From NCBI GenBank assembly GCA_913055155.1, contig CAJXJR010000014.1, positions 42,362 to 106,361 on the forward strand: DNA of 64,000 bases, in the 5' to 3' direction. Below the pieces are notes generated by a model. The model saw only the letters and a list, made by a program, of their open reading frames with translations. It was not told where the DNA came from and ran no database searches. This DNA comes from an uncultured Erythrobacter sp. (lineage in GTDB: Bacteria > Pseudomonadota > Alphaproteobacteria > Sphingomonadales > Sphingomonadaceae). Below, one piece after another: positions 59,980-64,000 of the stretch. Position 1 is the first letter of the stretch, and the number at the start of each line of letters is the position of its first letter. Made by a program: the position numbers and the translations under genes.

Positions 59980-60377
59980 GCGGTAACGCTCTTGTGATGC
60001 GGGGCGATGATCCAGCGCATGGCCTGCACATCGTTCACGCGCGGCAAGTCCAGCGCCATGCGCGAGACGACGCGGCGACCCTGGTGGGTGGCCAGCGTTT
60101 CCAGCACGAACAGTGCATCGCTGCCGGTTATGCCGCCCAGCACGAAACCGGGGCGACGCCAGCGTGCATCGAGCCGATCGTACCACACGTTCGTCACGTC
60201 TCCGGCAAAGCGCAAGACCGGCACCGGCGCATCGGCCACGTCCAGCGCGCCGGGAAAGCGGGTATCGACCAGCATCGCATCGAGACCTTGCGGAGCAGCG
60301 GCAAAGGCGCCGTGCCAGCCGGTGCCGAGCGCGGGGACGACAGCGCCCCATTTCACGAAGTCACGGCGACTAATCAT
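59976..60377 (-). CDS. PchX-like protein with Tat signal
   Basis: A 133-residue protein: Tat signal ISRRDFVKWGAVVPALGTGWHGAFA, then LDAMLVDTRFPGALDVADAPVPVLRFAGDVTNVWYDRLDARWRRPGFVLGGITGSDALFVLETLA. Gene order in known p-cresol loci is, as I recall, pchA-pchC-pchX-pchF, where pchX is a small gene of unknown role between the cytochrome and flavoprotein genes. Position here is the same (cytochrome 1, this gene, flavoprotein 2). It starts at an ATGA overlap and ends at a GTGA overlap. A Tat-dependent role in delivering flavin protein to the periplasm would be attractive but is inference. Confidence 0.65.
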   Translation of the reverse strand: MISRRDFVKWGAVVPALGTGWHGAFAAAPQGLDAMLVDTRFPGALDVADAPVPVLRFAGDVTNVWYDRLDARWRRPGFVLGGITGSDALFVLETLATHQGRRVVSRMALDLPRVNDVQAMRWIIAPHHKSVTA

Positions 60378-60796
60378 CGGGCAGCCTCCATTTCGGCCAT
60401 CTCGTCCGCCAGCAATGGCGTGTGAGCGCCGCGATCCTCCAGCGGCGCGGTTAGGTAGGCGCTCAGCGCGGCAAGGTCGGCATCAGAAACCTCGGTGCGG
60501 CGGAAGGGCGGCATCCAGGCCACGCCGTTGCGCACAAAGTAAGTGATGACCGGTGCAGTCAGGTCGGTGCGGTCTTCCAGCACGCCGGGAATGTCGGTGC
60601 CCTCGTACTTGATCGTCAGGCTGTTGGTGCCGGCAAGGCCCATCGAATTGGCATGGCACGGCGCGCACCAGTGGGCGTAGACCGCCTTGCCATGTTCCAG
60701 CTCGGGCGCGGCGGGGCCGGTGCGGGTGGCCTGCTGCGCGAATGCGCCGCCTGCCGCCAGTGCGAGTGCGCCTGCTACTGCGAAAGCCAGTCTCAT
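60374..60796 (-). CDS. c-type cytochrome subunit of PCMH-like enzyme 1
   Basis: A 140-residue exported monoheme cytochrome c: signal peptide (LAFAVAGALALAAGGAFA), CAPCHANSMG, DRTDLTAPVITYFVRNGVAWMPPFRRTEVSDADLAALSAYL with axial Met in WMPPF, and an extra C-terminal tail. It is clearly paralogous to the cytochrome at 58010-58372. The ATG overlaps flavoprotein 1's stop (ATGA), and its stop overlaps the pchX-like start. It should accept electrons from flavoprotein 1. Confidence 0.88.
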   Translation of the reverse strand: MRLAFAVAGALALAAGGAFAQQATRTGPAAPELEHGKAVYAHWCAPCHANSMGLAGTNSLTIKYEGTDIPGVLEDRTDLTAPVITYFVRNGVAWMPPFRRTEVSDADLAALSAYLTAPLEDRGAHTPLLADEMAEMEAAR

Positions 60797-62391
60797 GCTG
60801 CACCTCCATCGCGGCGCAGGTGGCGGTATCGCTCCGGCCAGACCCCATAGCGACCGGCGGAGATGATGCCGTTGGGATCGAGCGCATCCTTGATCTGCTC
60901 GTTCACGCGGCGCAGCTTGTGATCGCCAAAGCTGTAGGCCTCCATCACATCGTCCATGAAGGCGGGCGGGCAGCGGTATTCGCCCCAGCCGTGGCTGGCG
61001 CAGGTGCGGATAATCTCGCGCACGGCATCGCGCAGGTGTTCGTTGCGCCCGTCCTTGTAGACCGGCACGGCGGCGAACAGCACGAAGCTGCGCGTCCAGC
61101 AGGTGACGGCGGGCGCGAACATGAACAGGTCCAGCCCCAGCCGCTCGCACTCGGCGCGCATCACGCGGTTGGCATCGATGATGCCCTGGCCAGAGCGCGG
61201 GATCACGGCGCTAAACCAGATGTGCCCGTCGCTGGGGTTGAAATTGCCATAACCGCGGCTGCCGACGCTGAAGATTTCCAGCGAGGGGATGCCGAAGCGC
61301 GGCTTGTGGATACGCTCCATGTCGTCCGGCGAAAGCGGCAGGTCGACAAAGCCGGTCTCGGCAAACTGCACGCCGGGAATGTGCTCGAACCGCGATTTCA
61401 CATAGGCCCACTGTTCGCGGATCACCCGTTCGGGGCCGTAGAAATTGGGCGAGAAGGACCACGCCGGGACGCCGCTTTCAGCGACCATGCGGTTCATCAC
61501 TTCGGGTTCCGGGATCATCGCCATGGCGATGGGATTTTCCTGCGTAAGGACAGGCGAACTGAAACCCGGCATGCCGTTGAACAGGTTGCCGTATTCCAGC
61601 TCGTTGGCCACGCGTACCAGTTCATCCAGGTCTTCGTAGCGCATCACGCTGACGCTGCCAGAAAGCCATGCCTCGGGCGTGGGGAACATCCAGAAGCCCA
61701 TCTTGGTGACGACGCCCAGCGTGGACTGGCGGAACATGCCGTCAAGGCACGGGCCCAACCCCATGCGATACTGCTGCCAGGTCTCGCTACCGGGCAGCGC
61801 GCCCATGCCGGTGCGCAGAAGTTCGCCATCGGCCATCACCGCCTCGATGCCGCACACGGCCTCGAAGTGGCCGCGATAGCCGGCAACGGTGTAGCCGCCG
61901 CCGCTGTCGAGCGCGTTGCCCACCAGTGAGCCCCAGCCCGGATCGGGCACGCTCATCATCAGCTTGGATCCGGACTCGCGCAGGTGGCGGTACATGTCGA
62001 AGAAGGAGACACCCGGCTCAACGAGGGCGGAGCAATTGTCCTCGTTCACCTCGATCACGCGGTCCATGCGCTTCAGGTCCACCACCACGCTGCCGCTGAG
62101 CACCGGCGCGGAGCCGCCGTAGCCGAGGTTGCGGCCCGTCGAGATGGGATAGATCGGGATGCGGCGCTCGTTGGCCACGCGGACGACCGCCTGGACTTCC
62201 TCCACGCTGGCAGGCGCAACCGCGGCGCTGGCCAGCTTCTCTTCCGGCTCGCCCCAGAGCACGGAGTAGAAGTCGCGGTAGGTGTTGAGGTCGGCGGGCT
62301 GGTCGAACACCCATTCGTCGCCCACGGCGCTGCGCATGGCAGCAAGGCCATCGGCGAAAGTCGCCGCATCGATACCCGGTGGTGTGGTCAT
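60793..62391 (-). CDS. VAO/PCMH-family flavoprotein (4-alkylphenol methylhydroxylase-like) 1
   Basis: A 532-residue FAD oxidoreductase paralogous to the one at 58369-59979. FAD region: RIPIYPISTGRNLGYGGSAPVLSGSVVVDLKRMDRVIEVNEDNCSALVEPGVSFFDMYRHLRESG and PDPGWGSLVGNALDSGGGYT. The substrate half has FGIPSLEIFSVGSRGYGNFNPSDGHIWFSAVIPR and ends AYSFGDHKLRRVNEQIKDALDPNGIISAGRYGVWPERY. The ATG at 62391 is preceded by AAGAAGGAC. The product lies 42 bp after the TetR gene; a 22-bp palindrome spans the TetR stop. Substrate could be 4-cresol, 4-ethylphenol, eugenol or vanillyl alcohol. Confidence 0.87.
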   Translation of the reverse strand: MTTPPGIDAATFADGLAAMRSAVGDEWVFDQPADLNTYRDFYSVLWGEPEEKLASAAVAPASVEEVQAVVRVANERRIPIYPISTGRNLGYGGSAPVLSGSVVVDLKRMDRVIEVNEDNCSALVEPGVSFFDMYRHLRESGSKLMMSVPDPGWGSLVGNALDSGGGYTVAGYRGHFEAVCGIEAVMADGELLRTGMGALPGSETWQQYRMGLGPCLDGMFRQSTLGVVTKMGFWMFPTPEAWLSGSVSVMRYEDLDELVRVANELEYGNLFNGMPGFSSPVLTQENPIAMAMIPEPEVMNRMVAESGVPAWSFSPNFYGPERVIREQWAYVKSRFEHIPGVQFAETGFVDLPLSPDDMERIHKPRFGIPSLEIFSVGSRGYGNFNPSDGHIWFSAVIPRSGQGIIDANRVMRAECERLGLDLFMFAPAVTCWTRSFVLFAAVPVYKDGRNEHLRDAVREIIRTCASHGWGEYRCPPAFMDDVMEAYSFGDHKLRRVNEQIKDALDPNGIISAGRYGVWPERYRHLRRDGGAA

Positions 62392-62413
62392 GTCCTTCTT
62401 CCGATCCCCGCGT

Positions 62414-62435
62414 GATTCATACAAGTGTATAAATC
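62414..62435. promoter_or_regulatory. 22-bp palindrome between the TetR and PCMH genes, putative operator
   Basis: GATT-c-ATACA-AG-TGTAT-a-AATC is symmetric except at one pair and lies 23 bp before the flavoprotein ATG, overlapping the last codons of the TetR gene. The size is right for a TetR-dimer pair. It suggests an internal promoter for the PCMH genes repressed by the adjacent TetR protein. The track start at 62424 for the flavoprotein falls inside it, which I take as another reason to start at 62391. Confidence 0.5.
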
Positions 62436-63045
62436 ATTCCGTCGCCGCCTGTCCAGCCAGTGCAGCGCGCGCGAATGCCAGCAGGAACTCGATGTCATCC
62501 AGCGCCTTCCCACCGGGCAGGCGCACCGTATCGTGCACGCGCGGCGGCGGGCCCAGCGCGGCCCCGGCGATGAAGCGCAGCCGGGCACGCAATTCGTCCG
62601 CACCCAGGTTGGGGCAATGCGGCTGCACTGCGGCTTGCAGCACGGTGCTGAAATCCAGCATCGCCGTGGTCACCAGCTGGCGCGGGACGCCCTCACCGTG
62701 CGCGGCCAGCTCGTCGAGCACCCACAGCGCACGGCCATCGGGGGTGAAGCAGGCAACCCGCTGCATCGGCTGCAGCCAGGTGCGCAGCACTTCGTCCAGC
62801 GTCATGCCCGGCGCGATGGCCTGCCAGTCGGCTAGGATCGGGTCGAGATTGCGGTGGGCCAGCTCGACCAGCAGGTTCTCAATGGTCTTGAAATGATAGG
62901 TGACGAGGGTGGGGTTCACCCCGGCAAGATCGCCCACCTTGCGCACCGAAAGCCCGGTAACGCCGCGTTCGACCAGGATGCGTTCGGCAGCGGCCAGCAG
63001 CCTTTCGCTTGTCGTAAGCTCACCCAGTGTCCGTGCCTCCGCCAT
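62434..63045 (-). CDS. TetR/AcrR family regulator of the PCMH-like operon
   Basis: A 203-residue TetR regulator: helix-turn-helix RILVERGVTGLSVRKVGDLAGVNPTLVTYHFKTIENLLVEL, then a ligand domain with WQAIAPGMTLDEVLRTWLQPMQRV and RLRFIAGAALGPPP. It precedes the flavoprotein/cytochrome genes on the same strand. The palindrome at its 3' end fits as its target, and a phenolic inducer is likely; both are inference. The tRNA-fMet gene and its terminator lie upstream. Confidence 0.9.
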   Translation of the reverse strand: MAEARTLGELTTSERLLAAAERILVERGVTGLSVRKVGDLAGVNPTLVTYHFKTIENLLVELAHRNLDPILADWQAIAPGMTLDEVLRTWLQPMQRVACFTPDGRALWVLDELAAHGEGVPRQLVTTAMLDFSTVLQAAVQPHCPNLGADELRARLRFIAGAALGPPPRVHDTVRLPGGKALDDIEFLLAFARAALAGQAATE

Positions 63046-63135
63046 GGATCATGGACATGCCCCAGAGCGGGCATGCGGAGCAAGGGCCTGTAATGAAGGC
63101 AGGACCATTACCGCCGGGTGCATCCACCTGCGGCA

Positions 63136-63168
63136 AAAACGACAAAAGCCCCGCAAAGCAGGGCTGGA
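63136..63168 (-). terminator. hairpin terminator after tRNA-fMet
   Basis: Minus-strand AGCCCTGCTTTGCGGGGCT closes a 5-bp G/C stem followed by TTTTGTCGTTTTT. It lies about 25-60 bp after the tRNA-fMet 3' end and ends the ribosomal RNA transcript. Confidence 0.75.
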
Positions 63169-63192
63169 AGAACGGATGATGATGGGAAACGG

Positions 63193-63269
<77 letters not shown>

Positions 63270-63300
63270 GCACCGTTGTAATTGACGCCTGATAGAGACG

Positions 63301-63330
63301 CCAAAAGGGCCGCCCTTGCGGGTCAGCCCT
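63301..63330 (-). terminator. hairpin between 5S rRNA and tRNA-fMet
   Basis: Minus-strand GGGCTGACCCGCAAGGGCGGCCC followed by TTTTGG can fold into a double stem (GGGC/GCCC and CCC/GGG). It may end or process the rRNA transcript before tRNA-fMet. Confidence 0.5.
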
Positions 63331-63377
63331 TAGACTTGTGAATGGGTTGTTTCCTTGCTCTGCCCGCCGGCTGCAAT

Positions 63378-63492
63378 GCCTGGCGGCGTCCTACTCTTCC
63401 AACGCTTGAGCGTTAGTACCATCGGCGCTGCCTGGTTTCACGGCCGAGTTCGAGATGGGATCGGGTGGGTCACAGGCGCTATGACCACCAAG
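63378..63492 (-). rRNA. 5S ribosomal RNA
   Basis: Minus strand begins near TTGGTGGTCATAGCGCCTGTG and contains ACCCGATCCCATCTCGAACT and GATGGTACTAACGCTCAAGC, the conserved 5S segments, ending GGACGCCGCCAGGC. Both ends pair (GGTGG.../...CCGCC). Length is about 115 nucleotides. Ends are placed by eye. Confidence 0.93.
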
Positions 63493-63639
63493 CAATGAAG
63501 CTGGCGTGCGGGCAAGGTTTTAAATCGATGCACCAATCAGGTGTGCTTGTTGAAGGCGTCGTTTATCCGGCTGGACAAATCCTCCACTACGCAAGGCCAT
63601 CAGGCCTGACGTTGATGGTGGGATCCACCAAGCGCGAAC

Positions 63640-64000
<361 letters not shown>

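Overview
The window is high-GC, densely packed alphaproteobacterial chromosome. It most resembles Sphingomonadales, probably an Erythrobacteraceae-type marine or freshwater organism. Supporting this are the crtY-crtI...crtB carotenoid cluster, gallate-type and p-cresol-type aromatic oxidation genes, DUF6491, DUF2585, DUF3008 and DUF3429 proteins, a sphingomonad-style interspersed inverted repeat, and the end of an rRNA operon (23S-5S-tRNA-fMet). I see no transposase, integrase, prophage or CRISPR array.

Layout. 0.2-3.2 kb: small conserved proteins, a secreted M19 dipeptidase, a cupin and a DoxX-like protein. 3.2-8.4 kb: an aromatic ring-cleavage locus with two fused LigB-LigA extradiol dioxygenase paralogs (gallate/3-O-methylgallate type). 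They flank a cytochrome c'-like lipoprotein and a cytochrome b561, and are followed by a frameshifted TauD/TfdA dioxygenase gene. 8.4-20 kb: an accessory-looking string of SWIB, YbhB, S41 protease, lipoproteins, a fasciclin protein, two DUF6491 paralogs, a Tat-exported protein made of nine TDSDSG..ADPAG.GRG repeats, and a lower-GC PD-(D/E)XK-like gene coupled to an exported RidA. 20-28 kb: thiC with its TPP riboswitch, DUF2585, an AbgT transporter with a degenerate SRAP protein, and an S9 peptidase gene broken by an in-frame TAA. 28-34 kb: MipA/OmpV porin, then crtY-crtI-(interrupted Tdi1-like gene)-LOG-crtB, joined by ATGA/GTGA overlaps. 34-43.5 kb: acyl-CoA carboxylase alpha subunit, glpD with a Bcr/CflA exporter, dinB, Nudix, 6-phosphogluconolactonase, Dps, tRNA-Gly(CCC) and a TetR regulator. 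43.6-46.6 kb: a very large DUF2339 membrane protein. 47.2-50.6 kb: an operon of class II aldolase, CbbY-like phosphatase, DhaL and DhaK. 50.7-56.6 kb: RlpA-like protein, a second TauD/TfdA gene, an I78 inhibitor-RidA-lipoprotein trio, two valine-catabolism genes and an LMW phosphatase. 56.6-63 kb: PhoX, then a tandemly duplicated p-cresol-methylhydroxylase-type flavoprotein/cytochrome operon with a pchX-like gene and a TetR regulator. 63.1-64 kb: tRNA-fMet, 5S and the 3' part of 23S rRNA, all on the minus strand.

How the genes may work together. The PCMH-type operon would oxidise 4-alkylphenols in the periplasm with electrons leaving through the paired cytochromes. The GalA/DesB-type enzymes would open gallate-like rings further down lignin-phenol pathways. 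The aldolase-CbbY-DhaL-DhaK operon suggests a hydroxyketone route: kinase makes DHAP, aldolase joins or splits a ketose-1-phosphate, phosphatase removes phosphate. I regard this as the best candidate here for an undescribed pathway. Three genes carry single-event disruptions (frameshift near 8207, TAA at 27869, TGA at 32367), which are either recent pseudogenisation or sequence errors.
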